From the NCBI RefSeq assembly GCF_009817885.1, contig NZ_CP041764.1, forward strand, positions 4,402,001-4,466,000: a DNA stretch of 64,000 nucleotides, read 5' to 3'. Positions 43,745 to 52,610 of the stretch are shown in pieces. The notes under the pieces are model-generated. The model was given only the letters and a program-made list of their open reading frames with translations. It searched no databases and was not told the DNA's origin. Origin of the DNA: Serratia rhizosphaerae (GTDB taxonomy: Bacteria; Pseudomonadota; Gammaproteobacteria; Enterobacterales; Enterobacteriaceae). The stretch's first letter is position 1, and every line of letters starts with the position of its first letter. The translations under genes were made by a program, and so were the position numbers.

Positions 43745-44311
43745 TCAGGGCAGCAGTGCGGCATCGTGGCGGAAATAGCAGTTGGCCACCACGTCGGCGA
43801 CATATCTGGCCTGATGCTTGGCATCGTCCAGCGCCCGGTGCGGCGTGCCTTCGAACGGCCGTAGCTTTTTGGGATTAAAGCCGTGCAGCTCTGCCAGCGT
43901 CACCAGGGTGCGGACATCCTGCGTGTGCCAAAACTTCCACGGACAGGGCATCGCCAGCTGTTGGAAGGCGTGCTCCAGGATGGCGCAGTCAAACTCTTTG
44001 CCGTTGCCCCAGACTTTTACCGTGTCGCTGCTGTGCATATGAATAAAGCGGCTCAGGTTGGTCAGCACGCGCTTTAAGCTGTCGCTGCCGCCAAAGGCCA
44101 ATTTACGCGCCTCATCGGATTGCCTGGCCCACCAGGCGACCGTGTCCAAACCGATCGTCCTGCCGTCCTGTTCTTTTTGCGGGCTGACGGCCGCTTCAAA
44201 CTCCTCGCCCAGCCGACCGGTTTTCGGATCGAAAAATACGGCGGCAACCACCAGTATGACCGCGCTTGGCTTCACATCCAGCGTTTCTATATCCAACATC
44301 ACATGGTGCAT
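43745..44311 (-). CDS. DEDDh 3'-5' exonuclease (phage/Rv2179c-like)
   Basis: A 188-residue RNase-T-fold nuclease. The first acidic motif is MLDIETLD at residues 5-12, a central aspartate is in GNGKEFDCAILEHAF, and the last motif is HRALDDAKHQARYV, the H...D pair of the DEDDh class. It resembles small exonucleases common in phage and enterobacterial genomes. Whether DNA or RNA is the target is unclear. It stands alone, convergent with the small ORF at 44449 only by position. Confidence 0.85.
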   Translation of the reverse strand: MHHVMLDIETLDVKPSAVILVVAAVFFDPKTGRLGEEFEAAVSPQKEQDGRTIGLDTVAWWARQSDEARKLAFGGSDSLKRVLTNLSRFIHMHSSDTVKVWGNGKEFDCAILEHAFQQLAMPCPWKFWHTQDVRTLVTLAELHGFNPKKLRPFEGTPHRALDDAKHQARYVADVVANCYFRHDAALLP

Positions 44312-44448
44312 CAGGTTTCTCTGCTCGCCAAAAGAGAGTGACAGGATACTACAAAGCCGGCATTGCCGCGCAGCGTCAATTCCAGGCAGGCGAAAAAGGG
44401 CGAATCACGGTATGATACGCATAGGTTTTGTTGAAGGTGGCTGCCGGA

Positions 44449-44625
44449 GTGAGAACGCTGATCTTTATTTGTTGCATGTTGGGGTATGCGCTGGTGCTGG
44501 GGTATCTGGGCACCTTTTTGGCAGACAAAGTCTGCGAAGGTTACAGCAACTACAGCAAAATCTGCCGCATGGTGGATATCTCTGAACCACATATCTCCAA
44601 AACGCCGCCACATCCGGCGAGGTAA
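44449..44625 (+). CDS. Small membrane-anchored protein, 58 residues
   Basis: A GTG start with AAGGTGG eight bases upstream opens MRTLIFICCMLGYALVLGYL, a single N-terminal hydrophobic segment, followed by DKVCEGYSNYSKICRMVDIS with two cysteines that could pair in the periplasm and a polar tail. I do not recognise the family. It lies between the exonuclease and the Fur-controlled receptor; no function is assigned. Confidence 0.5.
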   Translation: MRTLIFICCMLGYALVLGYLGTFLADKVCEGYSNYSKICRMVDISEPHISKTPPHPAR

Positions 44626-44723
44626 TCGCCGGCCTTTTGTTCCTCACCTTGATTTTACTGCGATAGTCCTCGTAATTTTCTGATGGCAAACGCCAGGCGT
44701 ACTTGAACTCCCCGCCCATAAAA

Positions 44724-44748
44724 GATAATAATTATCATTGTTATTATC
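44724..44748. promoter_or_regulatory. Fur box upstream of the siderophore receptor
   Basis: Overlapping GATAATAATTATCATTG and a further TTATTATC match the Fur consensus GATAATGATAATCATTATC over most positions. It is 123 bases before the receptor start and predicts iron repression. Confidence 0.85.
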
Positions 44749-44870
44749 TTTACCAATATTTTCATTTTCTTAACACCAGCGCACCGCATCATGTTCTGAC
44801 CAGACTGTCATCGAAATCGTCTTGTCTTGTTGCGGTGTACATTTTACGGCTTCCAATAGGAATTACGGCT

Positions 44871-46988
44871 ATGTCTGGGATTTTTCCTGTCAAACGCTCC
44901 CGTCTGTTATGCGCTATTGCCCTGTTTTTACCGCTGTCCTCCTGGGCGGAGGATACGCTGCTGGTGACCGCCAAGCCGGCGGACACGGCGGATTCGGCAA
45001 CCCATGGCTATACCGCCGGCACCAGCCAGGGGGCGACAAAAACCGACCGACCGCTGATTTTAACCGGGCAGGCGGTATCGGTGGTGACGCGTCAGCAGAT
45101 GACCGACCAAAATGCCTTAACGGTCAACGATGCGTTGAAGTATACGCCGGGTGTGTTCACCAATTTTGCCGGCGGAGCGACGCGTTATGACACCATTGCG
45201 CTGCGGGGCTTTCACGGCGGCGATGTGAATAACACGTTTCTGGACGGGCTGAGGCTGCTGAGCGACAGCGGCAGTTACAACGCATTGCAGGTCGATCCCT
45301 GGTTCCTGGAGCGGGTTGACGTGATTAAAGGGCCGTCTTCGGTAATGTACGGCCAAAGCATTCCCGGCGGTCTGGTCGCCTTGACCAGTAAGCGGCCGCA
45401 GTTCGCCACCGAAGGGCACCTCAACCTGACGGGCGGCAATCACCATACCCAGGGCGGCGCGTTTGACGTGACCGGCGCGCTGTCGGATCAATGGGCATAC
45501 CGCCTGACGGGCATGACGCGCAGCAGCGATACCATGTATGACCACCAGCGCGAAGAGCGCTACGCGATTGCGCCGTCGCTGTTATGGCAACCGAGTGAAG
45601 ATACCTCGCTGTTGCTGAAGGCCTACCTGCAAAAAGATCCGTCCGGCGGCTATCACAGCGCGGTGCCGGCGGACGGCAGCCTGTATGCCAGTCAGGGCGA
45701 CAAGCTGGGGCGCGGGTTCTTTGACGGCGACAGCCGCCATAACGTATTCAAGCGTTGGGAGCAGATCTACAGCTATGCCTTCTCGCACCGGTTTAATGAC
45801 GTCTGGACGTTCCGCCAAAACGCCAGCTACACCCATTCGAACGTCGAGCTGGAGCAGGTGTATCAGGCGGGCTGGAATGAGGAGCATACCTTGCTGAATC
45901 GCTATTACAGCGGATCCAGCACCTCGCTGGACGCCTACGCCGTGGATAACCAGCTGGAAGCCGAGTTTGCCACCGGGCCGTTGGACCATAAAGTGTTGCT
46001 GGGGCTGGACTACCAGCGCTTCCGCAATAATCTGTGGGATGAAAGCGGCGGCGCGTCACCGTTGAATCCCTATACCGGCGTAGCGGGGGAGCCGTTGCTG
46101 ACCGACGTGGTGCGCACCGACTCGCGCCGTCACTATCAGCAGACCGGCGTCTACCTGCAGGATGAGATCGCTCTGAACAACTGGTATCTCAACCTGGCCG
46201 GCCGTTACGATCGTCTGGAGAGTAAGAATACCAACCTGACCGCCGACAGCACCGATTCGCGTAACGATCACCACTTCAGCGGCCGCGCCTCGCTGCTGTA
46301 TCACTTCGACAGCGGCTTCTCGCCGTACGCCAGCTACAGCTCGGCGATCACCCCGGAGGCGCTGGCGGATAATGACGGCCATATGCTGAAACCCAGCACC
46401 AGCAAGCAGTATGAGGTCGGCCTGAAGTATCAGCCACCGGGCAGCACATCGTTGTACAGTGTGTCGCTGTATGACCTCACGCAAAAGGACGTGGCGAACC
46501 GGGTGGTGCAGCAAAGTTATTATGAACCTGCCGGTAAGGTGCATTCGCAGGGGATTGAGCTGGAAGCGCGTTCCCAGGTGACCGAACGCCTTAATGTGAT
46601 TGCGGGTTACACCTATAACAAGGTGAAATTTAAAGACGCCATCGACGGCAATAACGGTAATACGCCGTATTTGGCACCGAACCAAATGGCAACGCTGTGG
46701 GGACAATATGATGCGGGTTACGGGCTGAATCTCGGCGCGGGCGTGCGTTATATCGGCAAGCAGTGGGCGGATAATGAAAATACCCAACGTATTCCGTCCG
46801 TGACCTTGCTGGACGCGTCAGTACGTATGAACCTGGCGCAGGTGGCGCCGAGCCTGAAAGGGGCGTACGTACAGCTGAACGTCAATAATCTGGCGGACAG
46901 AAAATATGTCGCGGCCTGTTACGGCACCAGCTATTGCTATTGGGGGCAGGAACGCAGCGTGGTCGCGACGGTCGGTTACGACTTCTGA
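44871..46988 (+). CDS. TonB-dependent siderophore receptor (FhuA/FoxA-like)
   Basis: Outer-membrane beta-barrel for ferric siderophore uptake, 705 residues. A signal peptide (LLCAIALFLPLSSWA) is followed by a TonB-box-like EDTLLVTA, a plug domain (about 60-175, with GQAVSVVTRQQMTDQ and YTPGVF) and the barrel, ending VATVGYDF with a terminal Phe. The C-terminal ACYGTSYCYWGQERSVVA resembles FhuA and FoxA, suggesting a hydroxamate such as ferrichrome or ferrioxamine, but the ligand is not certain. AGGAA precedes the ATG. No transporter genes adjoin; uptake would rely on a distant ABC system. Confidence 0.9.
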   Translation: MSGIFPVKRSRLLCAIALFLPLSSWAEDTLLVTAKPADTADSATHGYTAGTSQGATKTDRPLILTGQAVSVVTRQQMTDQNALTVNDALKYTPGVFTNFAGGATRYDTIALRGFHGGDVNNTFLDGLRLLSDSGSYNALQVDPWFLERVDVIKGPSSVMYGQSIPGGLVALTSKRPQFATEGHLNLTGGNHHTQGGAFDVTGALSDQWAYRLTGMTRSSDTMYDHQREERYAIAPSLLWQPSEDTSLLLKAYLQKDPSGGYHSAVPADGSLYASQGDKLGRGFFDGDSRHNVFKRWEQIYSYAFSHRFNDVWTFRQNASYTHSNVELEQVYQAGWNEEHTLLNRYYSGSSTSLDAYAVDNQLEAEFATGPLDHKVLLGLDYQRFRNNLWDESGGASPLNPYTGVAGEPLLTDVVRTDSRRHYQQTGVYLQDEIALNNWYLNLAGRYDRLESKNTNLTADSTDSRNDHHFSGRASLLYHFDSGFSPYASYSSAITPEALADNDGHMLKPSTSKQYEVGLKYQPPGSTSLYSVSLYDLTQKDVANRVVQQSYYEPAGKVHSQGIELEARSQVTERLNVIAGYTYNKVKFKDAIDGNNGNTPYLAPNQMATLWGQYDAGYGLNLGAGVRYIGKQWADNENTQRIPSVTLLDASVRMNLAQVAPSLKGAYVQLNVNNLADRKYVAACYGTSYCYWGQERSVVATVGYDF

Positions 46989-47041
46989 TCGGGCATCGCC
47001 GCGCCGGCATGGATGAACGGCGCGGCGATCTCGGCGGGTGC

Positions 47042-47218
47042 TCAGAACAGGGAAAACATGAGCACGACCGGTAAACTGAGCGGCCAGGTGAGGCCGATGG
47101 TGAGGGCGCTGAGACAGCGAATTTTAATCGTATCCCGGCTGACCAGATAAGTAAAAACCACAGAGAATAAAAAGCCAAACAAATAAAAATATTGTGTTGC
47201 AACCCACAGCGACGACAT
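47042..47218 (-). CDS. GhoT/OrtT-family membrane toxin-like protein
   Basis: A 58-residue protein with two membrane helices. Its C-terminal half (IRCLSALTIGLTWPLSLPVV then LMFSLF) closely matches E. coli GhoT and OrtT, whose ends read LSAFLVG-TWP-S-PVALLFSLF. GhoT lyses or depolarises cells when its antitoxin GhoS is cut; OrtT is an orphan acting during stress. No ghoS-like gene is next to it, so OrtT-like orphan behaviour is more likely. GGAATGGG precedes the chosen ATG at 47218. Confidence 0.75.
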   Translation of the reverse strand: MSSLWVATQYFYLFGFLFSVVFTYLVSRDTIKIRCLSALTIGLTWPLSLPVVLMFSLF

Positions 47219-47457
47219 GAAACCCATTCCAGTAATATTTCTCAGCGCGCATTCTAGGAGTATCGCCACCTATAATCAACGACCAGCGCCGACTAATCAT
47301 GGCGTGCGTTATTCCCCGGCGTCATATATCCCTATAAATAACAGGCCATCACCGGGCGTAAGACTACGCCGAAAAATAGACGCGGTGCTGATAACTTTTT
47401 GAAAATATTAAGCAGATATAATATGTTGACGGGGAACAAGCACACAGAGGAGGCATT

Positions 47458-47619
47458 ATGGGCTTTTGGCGTATCGTATTTACCATCCTTATACCGCCAC
47501 TGGGCGTGCTGCTGGGCAAAGGATTAGGCGGCGCATTTATTTTGAATATTATTCTGACGTTGCTGGGATATTTCCCGGGCCTGATTCATGCGTTTTGGGT
47601 GCAGACCAAAGATTCCTGA
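47458..47619 (+). CDS. YqaE/Pmp3-family small membrane protein
   Basis: 53 residues, MGFWRIVFTILIPPLGVLLG then two hydrophobic stretches with GYFPGLIHAFWV, the hallmark of the UPF0057/Pmp3 family of stress-related membrane peptides (E. coli YqaE, yeast PMP3). AGAGGAGG lies just before the ATG. Members are linked to salt, cold or envelope stress and membrane potential. Convergent with yeaH. Confidence 0.88.
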   Translation: MGFWRIVFTILIPPLGVLLGKGLGGAFILNIILTLLGYFPGLIHAFWVQTKDS

Positions 47620-47628
47620 TGGAAGAGG

Positions 47629-47652
47629 AGGGCCGGGGAATACCCGGCCCTG
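47629..47652. terminator. Hairpin between the yqaE-like gene and yeaH
   Basis: AGGGCCGGG / CCCGGCCCT inverted repeat between convergent genes, without a clear T-run. Confidence 0.5.
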
Positions 47653-47663
47653 AGAAACGGCCT

Positions 47664-48932
47664 TCAGGCGGTTTGGGTGTGGAACAGCTCGCGGAATACC
47701 GGATAGATGTCGTCCGGTTCACGAATGTGCTGCATGGCAAAGTTGTCGAACCTGGCCTGTAGGTTTTCATATTCACGCCACAGGGTTTGATGCGCCCGGC
47801 GGGTAATTTCGATATAGCTGTAGTAGCGCACGATCGGCAGCAGTTTTTTCGCCAGCAACTCATGGCACAGCGGGGAGTCATCGGCCCAGTTGTCGCCGTC
47901 CGACGCCTGCGCCGCGTAGATGTTCCACTGCGCCGGGTTGTAACGCTCCTCCACCACCTCGCTCATCAGCTTCAGCGCGCTGGAAACGATGGTGCCGCCG
48001 GTTTCCTGCGAGTAGAAAAACTCTTGCTCGTCGACTTCTTTGGCCTGCGTATGGTGGCGGATATACACCACCTCGACGTTTTTGTAGGTACGGCTCAGGA
48101 ACAGATAGAGCAGGATATAAAAACGTTTGGCCATATCTTTCGTCGCCTGATCCATTGAACCAGAAACGTCCATCAGGCAGAACATCACCGCCTGGCTGGA
48201 GGGCTCCGGACGGCGTTCGTAATTCTTGTAGCGTAAATCGAAGGTATCGATAAAGGGGACGCGTTCGATTTTCTGCCGCAGTTCGGCAATGTCTTTACGC
48301 AGCCGCTCCTCTTCCAACAGCTGTGCCGGCTCGGTGTTCTCCATGGTAGTCAACTGCTCTTCCAACTGGCGCAGCTCGCGGCGTTTGCCGGCAGTCATCG
48401 CCGTACGCCGCGCCAGTGAGTTTTGCAGGGAGCGTACGATGCTGATGTTGGCGGGCACGCCGTTGGCGGTAAAACCGGCGCGATGGGTTTTGAATTCGGT
48501 GAGCTGTTTGTACTCATTTTTCTTCAGGTTCGGCAGCGCCAAATCTTCAAACAGCAGGTCGAGATATTCGTCTTTGGAGATCTGGAAGACGAAATCATCC
48601 TGACCCTCACCGTCCTGGCTGGCGTTGCCCTGACCGCTGCCGCCGCCACCACCGCCCTGTGGCCGTTCGACGCGATCGTTCTGTACGAAATGATCGTTAC
48701 CGGGATGGACGCGATGGCGCGTGCCGCCGCGCCCCTGATGAAACATCGGTTCGTTGATATCGGCGTTGGGAATCGATACGGATTCGCCACTGTCTATGTC
48801 GGTGACCGAACGCTTGTTGATGGCTTCGGCGATCGACTGTTTAATTTGCGACTTGTAGCGGCGCAGAAAGCGCTGGCGATTCACCATGCTTTTGTTTTTG
48901 CCGTTCAGCCGTCGATCAATGAAATAAGCCAT
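47664..48932 (-). CDS. yeaH: DUF444 von Willebrand-type protein YeaH
   Basis: A 422-residue protein with a C-terminal vWA-like domain carrying the MIDAS motif DVSGSM near residue 250, and a Gly-rich linker (PQGGGGGGSGQGN) near residue 93. It forms the stress-induced yeaGH unit with the upstream kinase gene. The start is the ATG at 48932 with GGGGGAA before it, giving MAYFIDRRLNGKNKSMVNRQ as in E. coli. In E. coli yeaGH are RpoS/NtrC-linked; the exact activity is unknown. Confidence 0.94.
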   Translation of the reverse strand: MAYFIDRRLNGKNKSMVNRQRFLRRYKSQIKQSIAEAINKRSVTDIDSGESVSIPNADINEPMFHQGRGGTRHRVHPGNDHFVQNDRVERPQGGGGGGSGQGNASQDGEGQDDFVFQISKDEYLDLLFEDLALPNLKKNEYKQLTEFKTHRAGFTANGVPANISIVRSLQNSLARRTAMTAGKRRELRQLEEQLTTMENTEPAQLLEEERLRKDIAELRQKIERVPFIDTFDLRYKNYERRPEPSSQAVMFCLMDVSGSMDQATKDMAKRFYILLYLFLSRTYKNVEVVYIRHHTQAKEVDEQEFFYSQETGGTIVSSALKLMSEVVEERYNPAQWNIYAAQASDGDNWADDSPLCHELLAKKLLPIVRYYSYIEITRRAHQTLWREYENLQARFDNFAMQHIREPDDIYPVFRELFHTQTA

Positions 48933-49033
48933 AGTTCCCCCAACCATTGCCAACTTTCTATGCCCTGACGCCCGCGAACCGCAGCCCGCGGGCCATTAAG
49001 GCATCCCTCTACGACGTCACTCGCAGCGCGTTA

Positions 49034-50968
49034 TCAGGAGGATTTTCTGACCCGCAGATACCATTCGCACAGTAAACGCACCTGCTTGCGGGTATAGCCT
49101 TTTTCCATCATGCGATCGACAAAGTCGTCGTGTTTCTTCTGTTCGTCCGTGGAGGTTTTCGCGTTAAAGGAGATGACCGGCAGCAGTTCTTCGGTATTCG
49201 AGAACATTTTCTTCTCGATAACCGTGCGCAGCTTCTCATAACTGGTCCAGTTAGGATTACGGCCATTGTTGTTTGCCCGGGCGCGCAGTACGAAGTTGAC
49301 GATTTCATTACGGAAATCTTTCGGGTTGCTGATGCCGGCAGGTTTTTCAATTTTCTCCAGTTCGGCGTTGAGCGATTCACGATCAAACAGCTGGCCGGTA
49401 TCCGGATCGCGGTACTCCTGATCCTGGATCCAGAAGTCCGCATAGGTCACGTAGCGGTCGAAAATATTCTGACCGTACTCGGAGTAGGACTCCAGATAGG
49501 CGGTCTGGATCTCTTTGCCGATAAACTCGGCGTATTTCGGGATCAGATAACCTTTCAGGTGCTCCAGATATTTTTCCGCCAGATCCTGCGGGAATTGTTC
49601 ACGTTCGATCTGCTGTTCCAGCACGTAGAACAGGTGCACCGGGTTGGCCGCCACCTCGGTATGATCGAAGTTAAACACGCGTGACAAAATTTTGAAGGCG
49701 AAGCGGGTCGACAGGCCGTTCATCCCTTCATCTACGCCGGCATAGTCGCGGTATTCCTGATACGACTTGGCCTTCGGATCGGTATCTTTCAGACTTTCAC
49801 CGTCGTAAACGCGCATTTTTGAGTAGAGGCTGGAATTTTCCGGCTCTTTCAGCCGCGACAGCACGGTAAAGCGCGCCAGCGTTTCCAGCGTGCCGGGCGC
49901 GCACGGCGCGTGGGTCAGTTCACTGTGATCGAGCAGTTTGTCGTAGATTTTTATCTCTTCCGACACTCGCAGGCAGTACGGCACCTTGACGATATAGACT
50001 CGGTCAAGGAAGGCTTCGTTGTTTTTGTTGTTGCGGAACGTCACCCATTCCGATTCGTTGGAGTGGGCCAGAATAATACCGTTGAACGGCAGGGCGGAAA
50101 TGCCTTCGGTACCGTTATAGTTGCCTTCCTGCGTGGCGGTCAGCAGCGGGTGCAGCACCTTGATCGGCGCCTTAAACATTTCAACAAACTCCATCAGCCC
50201 CTGGTTGGCCCGGCAAAGGGCGCCGGAATAACCGTAGGCGTCAGGGTCGTTTTGTGCGTGGTTTTCCAATTTTCGGATATCCACTTTACCGACCAGGGCC
50301 GAAATATCCTGGTTGTTCTCATCGCCAGGCTCGGTCTTGGCGATGGCAATCTGTTCGAGAATCGACGGACGTACTTTCACCACTTTGAACTTGGTGATGT
50401 CACCGCCAAATTCATGGAGCCGCTTCGCCGCCCATGGCGACATAATGGTGCCGAGATAGCGGCGTGGGATGTTGTACTCTTTTTCCAGGATGCCGGCGTC
50501 TTCCTGCGGATTGAACAGGCATAAAGGATGGTCATTTACCGGGCTGCGTTCGCCGTTGGCGCTTAACGTATAGATAGGCACCAGCTGCATCAACGCTTTC
50601 AGCCGTTCGGCCAGCGAGGATTTACCGCCGCCGACCGGCCCCAGCAGATACAGAATCTGCTTTTTCTCTTCCAGGCCCTGTGCGGCGTGTTTCAGGTAAG
50701 AGACGATCTGCTCGATCGCCTCCTCCATGCCGTAGAACTCTTCAAAGGCCGGATAGCGTGCGATCACGCGGTTGGAGAACAGGCGCGACATGCGAGACTC
50801 AAGCGCGGTGTCGACCATGACCGGTTCACCGATAGCCATCAGCAGACGTTCCGCGGCATTGGCGTAGGCACTGCGATCTTCCCGGCAAATGGTAAGAAAT
50901 TCCTGCAGTGTGAACTCTTCGTCCTTGGCAGCTTCATAGCGCTGGCGATAGTGGTCAAATATGTTCAT
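49034..50968 (-). CDS. yeaG: PrkA-family serine protein kinase YeaG
   Basis: 644 residues, with an N-terminal AAA+ domain (Walker A GPVGGGKSSLAERLK near residue 110) and a C-terminal PrkA kinase-like domain. E. coli YeaG is a stationary-phase and nitrogen-starvation protein. It is 101 bases upstream of yeaH, and the SpoVR-family partner ycgB is also in this window. A 605-base divergent region separates it from mipA. Confidence 0.95.
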   Translation of the reverse strand: MNIFDHYRQRYEAAKDEEFTLQEFLTICREDRSAYANAAERLLMAIGEPVMVDTALESRMSRLFSNRVIARYPAFEEFYGMEEAIEQIVSYLKHAAQGLEEKKQILYLLGPVGGGKSSLAERLKALMQLVPIYTLSANGERSPVNDHPLCLFNPQEDAGILEKEYNIPRRYLGTIMSPWAAKRLHEFGGDITKFKVVKVRPSILEQIAIAKTEPGDENNQDISALVGKVDIRKLENHAQNDPDAYGYSGALCRANQGLMEFVEMFKAPIKVLHPLLTATQEGNYNGTEGISALPFNGIILAHSNESEWVTFRNNKNNEAFLDRVYIVKVPYCLRVSEEIKIYDKLLDHSELTHAPCAPGTLETLARFTVLSRLKEPENSSLYSKMRVYDGESLKDTDPKAKSYQEYRDYAGVDEGMNGLSTRFAFKILSRVFNFDHTEVAANPVHLFYVLEQQIEREQFPQDLAEKYLEHLKGYLIPKYAEFIGKEIQTAYLESYSEYGQNIFDRYVTYADFWIQDQEYRDPDTGQLFDRESLNAELEKIEKPAGISNPKDFRNEIVNFVLRARANNNGRNPNWTSYEKLRTVIEKKMFSNTEELLPVISFNAKTSTDEQKKHDDFVDRMMEKGYTRKQVRLLCEWYLRVRKSS

Positions 50969-51573
50969 GGCGATGCCCGTCCTTTCGTTATTAGCACAGG
51001 TTAAAGGGAGCAGGTGATAGACCCGTTGGGATTGAGGCTGCGGCCGTAGCGCCGCAACTCAATAACATTGGGTACCCATTCCGGCCCCCGAAAGAAGAAG
51101 TTAAAACCTGAGTACAGCAACCCGTATGCCAACCTGTTGCGCTTATTATCGCGAGTTGCGCTGTATTGCCACTGGGCTCAGGGTCATTTCAGCTTCTTAT
51201 TTAAGCGTAGTTGGCATAGCGGAAAATTTCCTGTCAGCGAAAAAGCTTTTTTTAAGTCATATCAATGACTCAGTTATTTCAGGGACAAAGGCGGGCCTTA
51301 TTGGCTGCGGTCTGAGGGGGGAAACGTCATGTTTCTGACATGCGTTATACATATTTCGGCATTAATGTTGCCGATCCGGCGTGATTTAACATGTAAAGAT
51401 AAAGCGCATCACTTAAATTTCACCTAGAATATGACGCTATTTTAACGGCTCCGATCCGAGCATGGCATGACAACGCTGCTTCACGGATGGCCTAGGGGCG
51501 TCTGCATCGGGCGCGTGTTGCCGAGCTGGCGACGCAACGTGTTTATACAAGAACAACGAGGGGAATCGAACGG
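50969..51573. promoter_or_regulatory. yeaG-mipA divergent control region
   Basis: About 600 bases with no credible gene; short ORFs (for example 51068-51268) lack ribosome-binding sites and any family resemblance. Promoters for yeaG and mipA must lie here. No hairpins or known operators were recognised. Confidence 0.5.
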
Positions 51574-52320
51574 GTGAAAATTTTCAAATTCAAAACGTTG
51601 GCAATCGCCGGCGCACTGCTGTGCGCGCAGGGCGCTCAGGCGGGAACCTGGTCGCTGGGGGCGTCGGCGCTGCTGACGCCGGATCCTTATCGGGGCAACA
51701 ACACCCGTCTGTATCCGGTGCCGGTGATCAACTATGACAGTGAGGATTTTTACTTCCATACGCTGACCGCCGGTTATTACCTGTGGAATGATGAGGTCAA
51801 CAAACTCAGCGTGATGGCGTACTACTCACCGCTGCACTTTAAACCGGGCGACAGCGACGACGATCGCATGAAACGACTGGATAAGCGCCGCGGCACGCTG
51901 ATGGCCGGGCTGGCCTATTCGCACAATGCCGAGTGGGGCACGCTGCGTGCGGCCTTCAGCGGCGATACGCTGGATAACAGCAACGGGCTGGTCGGCGACC
52001 TGGCCTATCTGTACAAGTTCCAGGCGGGCGACTGGAGCCTGGCGCCGGGCGTCGGCGTGACCTGGAGCAGTAAAAACCAGAATAAATACTACTATGGCGT
52101 GAGCGACAATGAGTCGCGCCGCAGCGGCCTGAACAGCTACAAACCGAGCGACAGCTGGGCGCCATACTTTGAACTGACGGCGAACTATCAGATCAACAAG
52201 AGCTGGAACGCCTTCTTTATGGGACGCTATGTGCGCTTGTCGGATGAAGTCAAGGACAGCCCGATGGTGGACAAATCTTACGACGGCATGCTGTGGAGCG
52301 GTGTCACGTACACCTTCTGA
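51574..52320 (+). CDS. mipA: MipA/OmpV-family outer membrane protein
   Basis: A 248-residue beta-barrel with a signal peptide (MKIFKFKTLAIAGALLCAQG, cleavage after a GAQA-type site) and terminal Phe (GVTYTF). E. coli MipA scaffolds MltA and PBP1B in murein synthesis; OmpV relatives are porin-like. Start codon is GTG. Same place between yeaG and yeaD as in E. coli. Confidence 0.93.
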   Translation: MKIFKFKTLAIAGALLCAQGAQAGTWSLGASALLTPDPYRGNNTRLYPVPVINYDSEDFYFHTLTAGYYLWNDEVNKLSVMAYYSPLHFKPGDSDDDRMKRLDKRRGTLMAGLAYSHNAEWGTLRAAFSGDTLDNSNGLVGDLAYLYKFQAGDWSLAPGVGVTWSSKNQNKYYYGVSDNESRRSGLNSYKPSDSWAPYFELTANYQINKSWNAFFMGRYVRLSDEVKDSPMVDKSYDGMLWSGVTYTF

Positions 52321-52342
52321 TCGCGGATGTACGGTAAGAGAA

Positions 52343-52362
52343 AAGGGGCGCTATCGCCCCTT
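52343..52362. repeat. Direct repeat copy 1, hairpin-forming
   Basis: AAGGGGCGCTATCGCCCCTT is self-complementary and identical to 52567-52586. Just downstream of mipA it could terminate transcription, though TTGG rather than a T-run follows. Confidence 0.8.
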
Positions 52363-52566
52363 GGGGTTGATGACAAAATCGTCTGATGGCCCGAGATATA
52401 CGGGCCTAGCGTAACGAGGGGCATTATGGGACGCATCCCTGCGTCCCACCCTACGGGCCAACCTGTCGGTTGTTCAAATTTGCTCCCGGCAAATTTGTCC
52501 GGCGGCTTACGCCGCTACGACCCCATCGCCACGCTCTCCCTAATAACTAACTTTGTCAGCACTCTG
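52363..52566. repeat. Probable interspersed repetitive element between two terminator copies
   Basis: About 200 bases containing nested inverted repeats such as GGGACGCA/TGCGTCCC, AAATTTGCTCCCGGCAAATTT and GGCGGCTTACGCCGC. No coding potential. Bounded by two identical hairpin repeats, which suggests an inserted or duplicated palindromic element. Only one copy is seen in this window. Confidence 0.45.
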
Positions 52567-52586
52567 AAGGGGCGCTATCGCCCCTT
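52567..52586. terminator. Direct repeat copy 2, terminator of mipA/yeaD
   Basis: The same 20-bp hairpin followed by TTTT, between convergent mipA and yeaD; probably the original terminator. Confidence 0.7.
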
Positions 52587-52610
52587 TTGCTTATCTGTCG
52601 TACCTGCGGG

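Noticed and set aside
51068..51268. Short ORFs between yeaG and mipA
   Set aside because: No translation signals, no hydrophobic or domain pattern, and overlapping frames of similar length.
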